The notes beneath the pieces were generated by a model. It was not told where the DNA came from. It saw nothing but the letters and a program-made list of their open reading frames with translations, and did no database searches. Of a DNA stretch of 64,000 nt, positions 56,457 through 64,000 are shown piece after piece (the first letter of the stretch is position 1; each line of letters starts with the position of its first letter). Source of the DNA: Thermoleophilia bacterium UBA6103 (lineage in GTDB: Bacteria; Actinomycetota; Thermoleophilia; UBA2241); contig DIWP01000001.1 of the NCBI GenBank assembly GCA_002423545.1, forward strand, positions 186,001 through 250,000, written 5' to 3'. The translations under genes were made by a program, and so were the position numbers.

Positions 56457-57659
56457 ATGACGAGACACGGGATGCTCAAGCAGGCGGATCTCCCTCTCGA
56501 GGGAGTGATCCTGCTGATCGCCGGCATGACGCTACTCATCACCGGCGTCCTGCTCTTCCCAGTGGCTACGGGGGCGCTCGCGTACTACGAGGACGGTCTG
56601 TACGGACTGCTGCTTGTGATGTTCGCCGTGCAGATGATCGCCCTGGGGAAGACGCCGTTCGGCGACCTGCGCACGTCGAAGCTGCCGCTCGTCGTGGGCG
56701 TGGCCATCGCGGCCGTGGGCATCGTCACGTGCCTCATCCCCGACCTGCTCGGCGAGCTGCCGCGCCTGGCGCTCTTCGTCTGCTTCGGCCCAGGCGGGCT
56801 CCTGCTTCTGCTGCAGATGATCATCGACAAGCAGAAGCTCAGGGCCTGGGCCGGCTACGGCGGCGTCTTCTGGCAGCTGATCGCCGCCTGCACCTCCGTC
56901 TACGTGCTCTCGATGCTGATCGGCGGGCTCATCCTGTTCCCGAGCCTGCTGACGACCACGCTGACGGCGGCGGCGGCTCTGCTCTACGGGGCGGCGATCG
57001 TGTACCTCGCTCTCGTGCTGCGCGTCGTCTATCTCAGGCATCCTGAGGCGGCGAAGCCGCCCGCAGGGGATGCCGCCCTGCCGATCGACAAGGCCATGTT
57101 GCTGCTGATGGGTGTCTTCATGCTGCTGCTCGGCCTGCTGCTCATCCCCGTCAGCCGGGGCGAGCTGCCCTTCGCCGGCAGCGCCCAGCTGGGCCTGCTG
57201 ATGATCATCATCGCCATCCAGATGGTCGCCTCGGGCAGCACGCCGATCGGCCCGTTTCGGCGCTCCTGGCTGATGGTCGGCTGCGGCCTTGTCTTCGCAG
57301 CACTCGGCATCGTGTCGTGCATCGTCCCGGAGATTCTGGTGCCGACGCTGACGTACCTCGTCGGCGCGCTGAACGTGCTCGGCGGGGCGATCGTGCTGGT
57401 GAAGTCCTTCCTGCCTCGCCTCGGCAGGCGCGGGGAGCCGCGCGAGCCCACGCCGCCGATCCTCGTCAAGGTCTTCGCGGCCATGGTGGTCATGAACGCG
57501 CTGACCATCGTGTTCGGCATCACGATGTTCTTTTCGGGCCTGCTCCCGCCGGCGGTCATCGGCGCGGTCCTGGCCGCCAACGGGTGCGTGTTGCTGTACC
57601 TGCTGCACCTCCTCGTGGTCCTGGACAAGGTGCAGGGCGATGGGGAGGTCGCCGTGTAG
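56457..57659 (+). CDS. Polytopic membrane protein with two homologous halves
   Basis: 400 residues, about 12 TM helices. N-half (DLPLEGVILLIAGMTLLITGVLLFPVATGAL...LLLVMFAVQMIALGKTPFGDLR) and C-half (PIDKAMLLLMGVFMLLLGLLLIPVSRGEL...LLMIIIAIQMVASGSTPIGPFR) align clearly, so it arose by duplication. No transporter motif known to me. ATG 56457 precedes another at 56472; neither has a strong ribosome binding site. It lies 80 bp upstream of the SDR gene and may share its operon. Confidence 0.75.
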   Translation: MTRHGMLKQADLPLEGVILLIAGMTLLITGVLLFPVATGALAYYEDGLYGLLLVMFAVQMIALGKTPFGDLRTSKLPLVVGVAIAAVGIVTCLIPDLLGELPRLALFVCFGPGGLLLLLQMIIDKQKLRAWAGYGGVFWQLIAACTSVYVLSMLIGGLILFPSLLTTTLTAAAALLYGAAIVYLALVLRVVYLRHPEAAKPPAGDAALPIDKAMLLLMGVFMLLLGLLLIPVSRGELPFAGSAQLGLLMIIIAIQMVASGSTPIGPFRRSWLMVGCGLVFAALGIVSCIVPEILVPTLTYLVGALNVLGGAIVLVKSFLPRLGRRGEPREPTPPILVKVFAAMVVMNALTIVFGITMFFSGLLPPAVIGAVLAANGCVLLYLLHLLVVLDKVQGDGEVAV

Positions 57660-57739
57660 GCACTGCGTGTCGCGCGCGACTCGGCAACAACTGCGGGGGA
57701 CCTTGCCCGCGAGCTCGTCTGACGGAGGAGGAACGGATC

Positions 57740-58537
57740 ATGGCCGACGTGTTTGAAGGCAAGTCCTGCGTGGTGACCGGCGGGACGTCGGGGATAGGCT
57801 TCGCGGTCGCGGAGGCGCTCCTGAAGCGCGGAGCCTTCGTCAGCGCCGTGGGGTATCCGCAGGAGAGCGTGGACGCGGCGCGGGAGAAGCTTGCGACGTA
57901 CCAGAACGCGCGCTGCGCGCTCGTCGACGTGACCGACTGGGATGCCGTGAAGGCGATGGTGGACGAGGCGGTCGAGACCTGCGGCCGCCTGGACTACCTG
58001 TTCAACAACGCGGGGATGGGCGGCACGGCGCCCTACGAGAAGGTCGAGCTGAAGCACTGGAAGATGATCATCGACCTCAATCTCTGGGGCGTCGTCTACG
58101 GCGTGCACGCGGCCTTCCCGGTGATGGTCGAGCAGGGTTCGGGGCACATCGTCAACACGTCGTCCATCGCGGGCCTTATTCCGACCCCTTATCAGGCCTT
58201 GTATTGCGCCACCAAGTACGCCGTGGCCGGCATGACGGAGGCGCTGCGGTATGAGCACGAGTACCGCGGCATCGCCTTCTCCACGGTGTGCCCCGGCAAC
58301 GTGGCGACGCCCATCTTCGGCGACTCCGCGCCGCCGAAGGACGCGATCACCCCTGACGAGGCGGCCACCATCATCCTCGCCGGCGTGGAGCGCAAGGACG
58401 GCCTGATCGTCTTCCCGGAGGCCACCAGAGACCTGTACCTGGACCTGTGGGCGGACCCGGCGAAGATGGAGGCCGAGATGCGCACGATGGCGGACGAGCG
58501 CAGGAAGGCCTACGAGACCGGCGGGAACTACTACTGA
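57740..58537 (+). CDS. Short-chain dehydrogenase/reductase (SDR)
   Basis: 265 residues; GGAGGAGG ribosome binding site. Classical SDR: TGGTSGIG cofactor loop (near residues 13-20), NNAG, catalytic Ser (NTSSIAG) and YCATK (YxxxK). An acidic residue is not evident after beta-2 (SAVGYPQESV), so NADP(H) is possible. C-terminal lid includes CPGNVATPIFGD. Followed after 14 bp by the DUF362 gene, suggesting a shared pathway on an unknown substrate. Confidence 0.9.
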   Translation: MADVFEGKSCVVTGGTSGIGFAVAEALLKRGAFVSAVGYPQESVDAAREKLATYQNARCALVDVTDWDAVKAMVDEAVETCGRLDYLFNNAGMGGTAPYEKVELKHWKMIIDLNLWGVVYGVHAAFPVMVEQGSGHIVNTSSIAGLIPTPYQALYCATKYAVAGMTEALRYEHEYRGIAFSTVCPGNVATPIFGDSAPPKDAITPDEAATIILAGVERKDGLIVFPEATRDLYLDLWADPAKMEAEMRTMADERRKAYETGGNYY

Positions 58538-58551
58538 GAGGGGGCCCTGCG

Positions 58552-60894
58552 ATGACCTGGGATACCGAAGGCTCGCTGATCGGCGCGGTCAGGCTCGACC
58601 CGGCCCAGGCCTGCGGAGACGTGCCGGGCCTGCTTGAACGCACGATCAAGCAGGGCGACGACGCGGCGTGGGCGCTTCTCAAGCAGCGGATCGACTACGT
58701 CTACGACCGCCTCGGGTATGCAGTGGCGCCGGTGTTGAAGAGGGATGACCTGCGGCAGCGCATCCGGGCGGAGGTGGAGGCGGGGAGGAAGCTGTTCTTC
58801 AAGCCGAACGTCGTCACTGCCACTGTGCTCGACTTCCCCGGCGACGGCACTCCGGGACTGACGACCGCTGTGGTGGCCGCCACCCCCTGGACGTTCATGG
58901 CCGCCCTTCTGCGGTTCTTCCACGACGAGCTCGGCATCCGCTTCTGCCAGATGGCTGTGGGCGAGGCCGGCGTGACCACGGGGGCCTACGCCAGCATCCT
59001 CGCCTGCCCGCCGGAGGCTGTGCTCGAGGGGCGCATCCAGCGCCCCGACGGTGAGGTCACGTGCGTGGGCTACCCCTTCTACTTCGTGAGGAGGTACCTG
59101 GCGGAGCAGGTGGCGCCGCTCGATGCCCGCGACGATCCGATGAGCGGCTACGCGGAGAGCGTGAGCGGGACGTATCTGACCCCCGGCGAGGCCACCCGCC
59201 GGGGCAGGCTCATGATGTACGACCTGAACCAGGCGGAGCTGCCGGGCCGGGGGCGCCTCGTGCCCGTCCCCGATGGCGGCGACAACTACCCCGAAGGCGT
59301 CTTGCTGCACACGGCGCTGGTCGGCGACCCCGACGAGCCGGAAGGCTACCCGGGCAGCGTACTGGTCAACTGCCCGGTGCTCAAGGTCCACTGCAACTCG
59401 GTCATCACCAGCGCCATCAAGAACCTCGGCATCGGCGGATGGCCGATGCGCGCACGGCACGGCGACGATCCGAACGATCACGACTGGCTCTACGCGTTCC
59501 CCCACGCCGACCCGCCGGGGATGAAGGGCGGCGTACCGGGCGGGCCGAACAAGGGCGGCGTGTACCACGCCTGCTGGTACGTGAAGAAGGTCAACGCGGA
59601 GGGCATGCCGCTGGAGATAGCCGAGACGCCCAACCGCGGCCTCGACGGGACCATGGTGGACATCAACTTGGCCATCCGCAGCCAGATCCCGTGCGCGCTT
59701 CACGTCGTGGACGCCATCCGGCCGGTCAACATCGAACACGGGGGCAACGGCACGGGCGTGGCTCTGGACGAGGGCCTCATCCTCGCGTCCGAGGACCCTG
59801 TGGCTGTGGACCTGTTCTCGGCGCGCTACCTGTTCAAGACCGTCCCCCGGAGCCCCGCCGCTCCCGCCACGTTCGAACGCCCGCTCCTCATCCCCCGCTA
59901 CGACGAGGCGCTGGGCGCGATCGTCGACGAAGAGACCGTCATGGACGCTCGCGTCTCGCGCTCAAGGCTCTTCGACTACGCCGCCGGCCGCGGGCTCGGT
60001 CAGGTCGACTACCACGTGGAGGGCACGGACGTGACGGCCGCGGATACTGCGTCCGGCGGCCCCGTGCCCCTGGTCACCCTGGACGGCCATTTCGGCAAGG
60101 TCAGGGACGGACGGTTTGAGGACGTCGTGACCCGTGAGTTCTACTACGACGTCCCCAAGATCCTCTGGGACCTGCAGCCGATCATGCTGGCCCACGCTCG
60201 AGCGACGGACGCGCTGACCCTGGCCGCTCTGGGGTCCGACAGCGGCTACCTCGCCGAGTTCATGGCCCTGGACGAGGACGGGGACGGTGTCGTCGACGAC
60301 AGCGAGTCCGGCACGACGGGCCTGTGGGACTGCCAGTGCGCCGGCGGCGGCATCGGCCTCAACCTGCAAGCGCACGGCCACACGCACCACGGCAACTTCC
60401 ACGGCCCGTCGCGGATCCTCAAGTTCGCCGACAAGGCCTGGAACGCGGATACCTCCGGTGGGACTCGCCACAGCGTGGACACCATGAGGATCGGCATCGA
60501 CTCCATAGCCTTCACGACTGCGATGGACATGTCCCGAGGGGAGCCGGCCACGGACACGTTCTTCGACATTCCCATCGGGACCGGGGCGGACGACAGGTCC
60601 AGGTGGCCCAGCCTGCAGTTCGCGCGTTATGTCTCGGAGGCAGGGATGATCCGCGACGTTCTCTACCCTGAGGCCAAGGCTCACGCGGAGGAGACCGGCC
60701 AGGAGTTCACCCTCTTCGTGCCGGACGCGGCGCCTTACTTCCCCTCCGCGTCCTACGACCCGGACGGGCTGCCCGGCATCGTCGCGATCAGCGACAAGGA
60801 GCTGCTCCCCAACGGCGAAGCAAACCCGCAGTACGATCCGGACTTCGCGGCGAAGGTCTTCACGGTCAGGTTCCAGAACGGCGAGAGGTGGTGA
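58552..60894 (+). CDS. Large DUF362-domain protein with EF-hand-like loop
   Basis: 780 residues; GAGGGGG ribosome binding site. DUF362 signature regions: FFKPNVVTATVLDFPGDGTPGLTT, VLVNCPVLKVHCNSVITSAIKNLGIGGWPMRARHG, LHVVDAIRPVNIEHGGNGTG and LDEGLILASEDPVAVDLFSARYL. DUF362 proteins are linked to redox/iron-sulfur and corrinoid systems. Near residue 580 DEDGDGVVDDSES is an EF-hand-like calcium loop. Cys/His clusters (WDCQCAGGG, HGHTHHGNFHG) follow. No signal peptide is visible. Cotranscribed with the SDR. Confidence 0.8.
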   Translation: MTWDTEGSLIGAVRLDPAQACGDVPGLLERTIKQGDDAAWALLKQRIDYVYDRLGYAVAPVLKRDDLRQRIRAEVEAGRKLFFKPNVVTATVLDFPGDGTPGLTTAVVAATPWTFMAALLRFFHDELGIRFCQMAVGEAGVTTGAYASILACPPEAVLEGRIQRPDGEVTCVGYPFYFVRRYLAEQVAPLDARDDPMSGYAESVSGTYLTPGEATRRGRLMMYDLNQAELPGRGRLVPVPDGGDNYPEGVLLHTALVGDPDEPEGYPGSVLVNCPVLKVHCNSVITSAIKNLGIGGWPMRARHGDDPNDHDWLYAFPHADPPGMKGGVPGGPNKGGVYHACWYVKKVNAEGMPLEIAETPNRGLDGTMVDINLAIRSQIPCALHVVDAIRPVNIEHGGNGTGVALDEGLILASEDPVAVDLFSARYLFKTVPRSPAAPATFERPLLIPRYDEALGAIVDEETVMDARVSRSRLFDYAAGRGLGQVDYHVEGTDVTAADTASGGPVPLVTLDGHFGKVRDGRFEDVVTREFYYDVPKILWDLQPIMLAHARATDALTLAALGSDSGYLAEFMALDEDGDGVVDDSESGTTGLWDCQCAGGGIGLNLQAHGHTHHGNFHGPSRILKFADKAWNADTSGGTRHSVDTMRIGIDSIAFTTAMDMSRGEPATDTFFDIPIGTGADDRSRWPSLQFARYVSEAGMIRDVLYPEAKAHAEETGQEFTLFVPDAAPYFPSASYDPDGLPGIVAISDKELLPNGEANPQYDPDFAAKVFTVRFQNGERW

Positions 60895-61097
60895 GCCGGA
60901 GGGCCGGGCCGCCTCGGCTGGGGAGACCGAGAAGACCTGGCCGTCGAGGATGTCCTACGCGGCCGTCTTGAAGGCGTGCTCCAGGAAGAGATTCGCGACC
61001 ACGCCGTTCGTTGTCGACCCCGGCCGGGCCTCGACTCGGAACCACGGCCACGGCCAGACGGTCACGGCAGACGCCGCAAGGTCCCCGAAACGCTGCA
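60895..61097. other. Short convergent intergenic gap
   Basis: Lies between convergent genes. GC-rich, no T-run terminator or gene recognised. Confidence 0.4.
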
Positions 61098-64000
61098 CTA
61101 CTCCAGCAACGATGCCAGCCGTGGCGCGACCCGGGCGTGGGTGATGCTCACAGCCTGTGGCGCCATGGTGCCGGACGGGGCGTTCTTGCCGCTGCCGATG
61201 GTCAGAGTCAGATTCTGGACGAGGAACTCGCCCAGGAGGTGACGCTCCAGATCGCCACCGCCCAGCCTGAGCGTCAGGGCGCCCGACGTGGTGTAGCGAC
61301 AGCGGAGGTAGATCCCGTGGGGAGTCCTGCCCTTGGCAGTGAACGTTCCTCCCTTCCTGGTGAAGGGCCCCACGTGGAGGACCGTCTGGTTGATCTTCAG
61401 GTCGAATCCCGCGCGTTTCAGGAGGCTGCGCTGCACGCGGACTCCGGTCAGCGTGAAGCGTGCCTTCCCGGACCGCTTGGCGTCTACGACTGTGGAGATG
61501 GTCGCTTTGCGCAGGTCGACGGCCGGACTCCCGGCGGCCTTGACGCTCTTGCCGGCACCCGCCGGCCTGATGGCGGCCGCCTTGAACTTCGCCGTGCATG
61601 CCACCGGCAGGTGTGCGTGCTGAGGCGCTTCGGTGCCTAGGAGTGCGACGGGCAGGTGACCGGCGGCGGCGCCCAGTATTGAACGAGTCACCGAGCCGCG
61701 TTGCAGAGTGACCGACCAGCGTGCCCCCCGCGGGTGGATGGTGAGCTTCACCCGTGCCTTCCGGCCCCAGCCCCGTGGCCGCCAACTGGCGACGTACGTC
61801 ACGTGGTCTCCTCGGCCGTGCCTGCGCCAGGCAGTGGCGGGCACGCGGTAGCTGCTGTTCTCGATGAGAAGCCTGAGCTCGTGAGCCCGGGCGGTAGCCG
61901 AGTCGTTCAAGTACGGCTTGAGATGACGGAAGGCCTCTGGGAGGGCCGCATTCTTGACCGCCACGTTGCACGTGCCGCCTTTGAGACGAGTGATGCCGAC
62001 GCTCGTGGGGACGATGCGCTCGAACCGAGCCGTGGCTGTCACGCCTCCGTGCCCCTTGGCCACCACTCGCGCGTTCCGCTTCTTGCCGTCGATGAGCCTG
62101 GCGATCGAACTGCCGGCGAGCTTCCATCCCTTGAAACGGTATCCAGGAGCCGGCGAAGCAGAGATGAGCGCTCCGCTCGAGTCCGCCGTTCCCAGCATGA
62201 CTCCGCCTGCCGCACGCGTACCGTTCAAGACGCTGACCTGTCCGCCGCTCGACGGCGAGCACCGGACGGCGATGCGGCACTGCGGGGACGCGGCCGAGCC
62301 GGCGGAGGTGTCCGGTACCTGCTCGTAAGATGTCACCTGGTAGTCGATGCACCAGGGCGTCTGGTAGTTGCCGCCGGTGCGGAACGCGTCGGGGATCCAG
62401 TAGGCGTCGGCGTCCTTGGCCCTCAGCCAGTAGGCGTTGAGAGTGATGGACTGTACCGACCCGGCCTCCTGGCCCTCCGGCGGCTGAGGCAGGCCAAGCG
62501 AGGCCACCGTCTTCGCCGTGGTGGTCGTCTGGTCGACGACCTGGTGCGAGCAGGAGTAGTCGCCGCTGAAGAAGGGGATCCTGAGCTTCGCCGAGACGCC
62601 GTTGGAGACCACGTCGTCCTGGGTGGCCTGGCTCTGCGTGAACGAGAGCGTCGAGGGTCCTCCGCCGGCGGTGTGCGACAACGTCATCTGCGTGCCGTCG
62701 CCGCTGGTGTCGAACAGATCGCCGTGATCGCCCTGCCTGGCCTGCCCCAGCGGGTCGACACCGAGCCAGTCCTGGGGCGACAGGGTGTCGAACCGGCTCG
62801 CCATGCCGGTGAACATGGGGTCGCTGCCGGGGTCGGTGAGGCTGAACGACTTCGGGACCAGCCCGTTCGGCGAGTCGGGGAGCGGGTTGACGACGAAGAC
62901 CGACTCCGAGACGCCGTCGCCGATCTCGCCCTCGTCCCAGTCCAGCCGCGTGAAGCGCTGCAACTGGAAGCTGCTGATCTGCTTGAAGAGCGCGGTCCCG
63001 GTCGGCGTCTGCGTCGGGCCCGGCCAGAAGGTCTCGCTGTTCGCGACGGTCAACTGGTTCGAGGTGGTGTCTTCCCTGTCGGTCGTCCACGAGAGCTCAG
63101 GCTCGAACGGGAGCTTGAGCCCGTGCTTCCCTTCGCCCTCCGCGCTCATGGAGAACCCGGCGCCGCCGTCCGTCGTGTCGATCGTCGTCGTCCCCGCCGT
63201 GTTGCTCTGCCCGAAGAGCACCGAGGAGAAGTAGTTGATGCCGCCGCCGAGAGGGAACACCGCCGATTGCGCGTTGCCGTTGAGGTACGTCGGCGGCGTG
63301 CCGTACATGATCCCGATCAACTGGAGGTCGGATGAGTCGGGTGGGAGCGGATAGGGATAGCTGATCGGCGTCGCGAGCGGGTCGCCGTTCTCGTCGGTCG
63401 TGTCGGTCTTGACCGGCTGGAGAGTGTCGGAGTCGAGAGACACCACGGCGCCGACCACGCCCGTGTAGTTGTTCGTGTCCTTGCCGTTCTTGGTCTTGGA
63501 CCCCTTCGCGTGCAGCTGAGTCGCCGTCGCCCAGACGATGCGCTGCCGCGAGGAATCGTAGACCAGGGGAGTCACGGAGGCCGACGGGGACGGGGACGGG
63601 GACGGGGTGATGCCCGACGGGTTCGTCGGCCCGTCCGGGTCGTCCACCGCGAGAGTGGTCGCGAAGAAGTTGCGCTGCACGAGACCCTCGGCGTCGACGA
63701 GCTGGTACACGACGTTCGCCGCTTCCAGGTCGTTCATATCGGTGTCGCACATGAGTCCGCGCCGCTGCCAGGCGCTGTACCGCTGAGGTGAGCTCCCCAG
63801 CACGGGCACGCTCTGGGAGTGGTCGATCGGGACCTCGAAGACGTCCAGGAGCTCCGGCTGGATCGTGTCGTAGTGCATGGTCACACCATGCGTGTGGTCG
63901 TTGACCAGCCAGCGGTTGAGGGTGCCGAAGGTGCGGGTCATCACGGTCAGCACATCGCCGCGCGGACCGTTCGTGACGCCGCCCCTCAGCAAGCGGATGT
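61098..64000 (-). CDS. Large secreted multi-domain protein (5' part off the window)
   Basis: Over 960 residues; the frame is open to the right edge, so the start lies outside. The visible N-part is beta/loop-rich with a low-complexity PSPSPSPSASVTP linker; the middle has repeated beta modules (TIDTTDGGAGFSMSAEGEGK, VVNPLPDSPNGLVPKSFSLTDPGSD). A GYRFKGWKLAGSS...TATARFERI segment matches InlB B-repeat-like modules. The C-terminal region is basic and beta-rich (RARHELRLL, VRVQRSLLKRAGFDLKINQTVLHVGPF). A surface-exposed protein is likely; function unknown. Confidence 0.7.
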   Translation of the reverse strand, partial: IRLLRGGVTNGPRGDVLTVMTRTFGTLNRWLVNDHTHGVTMHYDTIQPELLDVFEVPIDHSQSVPVLGSSPQRYSAWQRRGLMCDTDMNDLEAANVVYQLVDAEGLVQRNFFATTLAVDDPDGPTNPSGITPSPSPSPSASVTPLVYDSSRQRIVWATATQLHAKGSKTKNGKDTNNYTGVVGAVVSLDSDTLQPVKTDTTDENGDPLATPISYPYPLPPDSSDLQLIGIMYGTPPTYLNGNAQSAVFPLGGGINYFSSVLFGQSNTAGTTTIDTTDGGAGFSMSAEGEGKHGLKLPFEPELSWTTDREDTTSNQLTVANSETFWPGPTQTPTGTALFKQISSFQLQRFTRLDWDEGEIGDGVSESVFVVNPLPDSPNGLVPKSFSLTDPGSDPMFTGMASRFDTLSPQDWLGVDPLGQARQGDHGDLFDTSGDGTQMTLSHTAGGGPSTLSFTQSQATQDDVVSNGVSAKLRIPFFSGDYSCSHQVVDQTTTTAKTVASLGLPQPPEGQEAGSVQSITLNAYWLRAKDADAYWIPDAFRTGGNYQTPWCIDYQVTSYEQVPDTSAGSAASPQCRIAVRCSPSSGGQVSVLNGTRAAGGVMLGTADSSGALISASPAPGYRFKGWKLAGSSIARLIDGKKRNARVVAKGHGGVTATARFERIVPTSVGITRLKGGTCNVAVKNAALPEAFRHLKPYLNDSATARAHELRLLIENSSYRVPATAWRRHGRGDHVTYVASWRPRGWGRKARVKLTIHPRGARWSVTLQRGSVTRSILGAAAGHLPVALLGTEAPQHAHLPVACTAKFKAAAIRPAGAGKSVKAAGSPAVDLRKATISTVVDAKRSGKARFTLTGVRVQRSLLKRAGFDLKINQTVLHVGPFTRKGGTFTAKGRTPHGIYLRCRYTTSGALTLRLGGGDLERHLLGEFLVQNLTLTIGSGKNAPSGTMAPQAVSITHARVAPRLASLLE

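Noticed and set aside
61701..63335. Long rightward ORF (544 codons) opposite the secreted protein
   Set aside because: Arg/Val/Gly-rich antisense shadow; the leftward frame has protein-like modules.

Overview
The window comes from a high-G+C Actinomycetota-type chromosome. GTG starts and ATGA/GTGA overlaps are common, and several -10 boxes sit 6-7 nt from a start codon, which suggests leaderless mRNAs. Host genes include a DUF151 bifunctional nuclease next to chorismate mutase, an anaerobic sulfatase-maturase-like radical SAM protein and an MttB-family corrinoid methyltransferase. These fit an anaerobic or facultative actinobacterium, perhaps of a deep lineage such as Thermoleophilia or Coriobacteriia. 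The placement is inference only.

Layout. 1-7201 is host DNA: radical SAM (cut by the edge), DUF2252, an MFS exporter, chorismate mutase/DUF151 and a secreted protein. A tRNA-Ile(GAT) gene at 7202-7278 is the attachment site of a complete-looking ~39.2 kb prophage. A perfect 47-bp direct repeat (7232-7278 and 46408-46454) marks attL and attR, and the tyrosine integrase lies just inside attL. From left to right the prophage carries: integrase; ParB-methyltransferase; terminase, portal and head genes; scaffold, major capsid, connectors and tail tube; tail chaperones with a GGGAAAA -1 frameshift site; a short tape measure; tail-tip proteins; a small membrane protein and an endolysin; a lower-G+C cargo island (27.1-36.1 kb); an initiator-type tRNA; a holin-like protein; a lysogeny-control region; recombination genes (PD-(D/E)XK nuclease, RecT/Bet); a lambda-O-like initiator with an internal iteron origin; a RuvC-like resolvase; and a right-end lysogenic membrane/zinc-ribbon pair.

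The cargo island resembles a defence locus. It holds a DUF488 pair, two adjacent methylase-like genes whose motifs complement each other, a GIY-YIG/T5orf172-SF2 helicase fusion, a truncated methylase tail, an FRG-domain protein and two small membrane-anchored helical proteins.

Two less expected layers stand out. First, three phage promoters share GACGTCCACACTTC, exactly 16 bp, then TAYCMT; the first of them places the mRNA start at or next to a GTG start codon. Second, the prophage encodes a tRNA with initiator hallmarks (unpaired C1/U72, three G:C pairs next to a CAT anticodon, A11:U24) nested in frame inside an open reading frame. Together they suggest, as a hypothesis, that the phage adjusts translation initiation on leaderless messages.

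46455-64000 is host DNA: a membrane protein, HAD hydrolase, an ABC-type solute-binding protein translationally coupled to an MttB-like methyltransferase, a decayed DNA-metabolism patch (frameshifted gene, Mug glycosylase, endonuclease remnant, exonuclease-BRCT), a YefM/YoeB toxin-antitoxin pair, a membrane protein made of two duplicated halves, an SDR/DUF362 operon, and a large secreted protein cut by the right edge.
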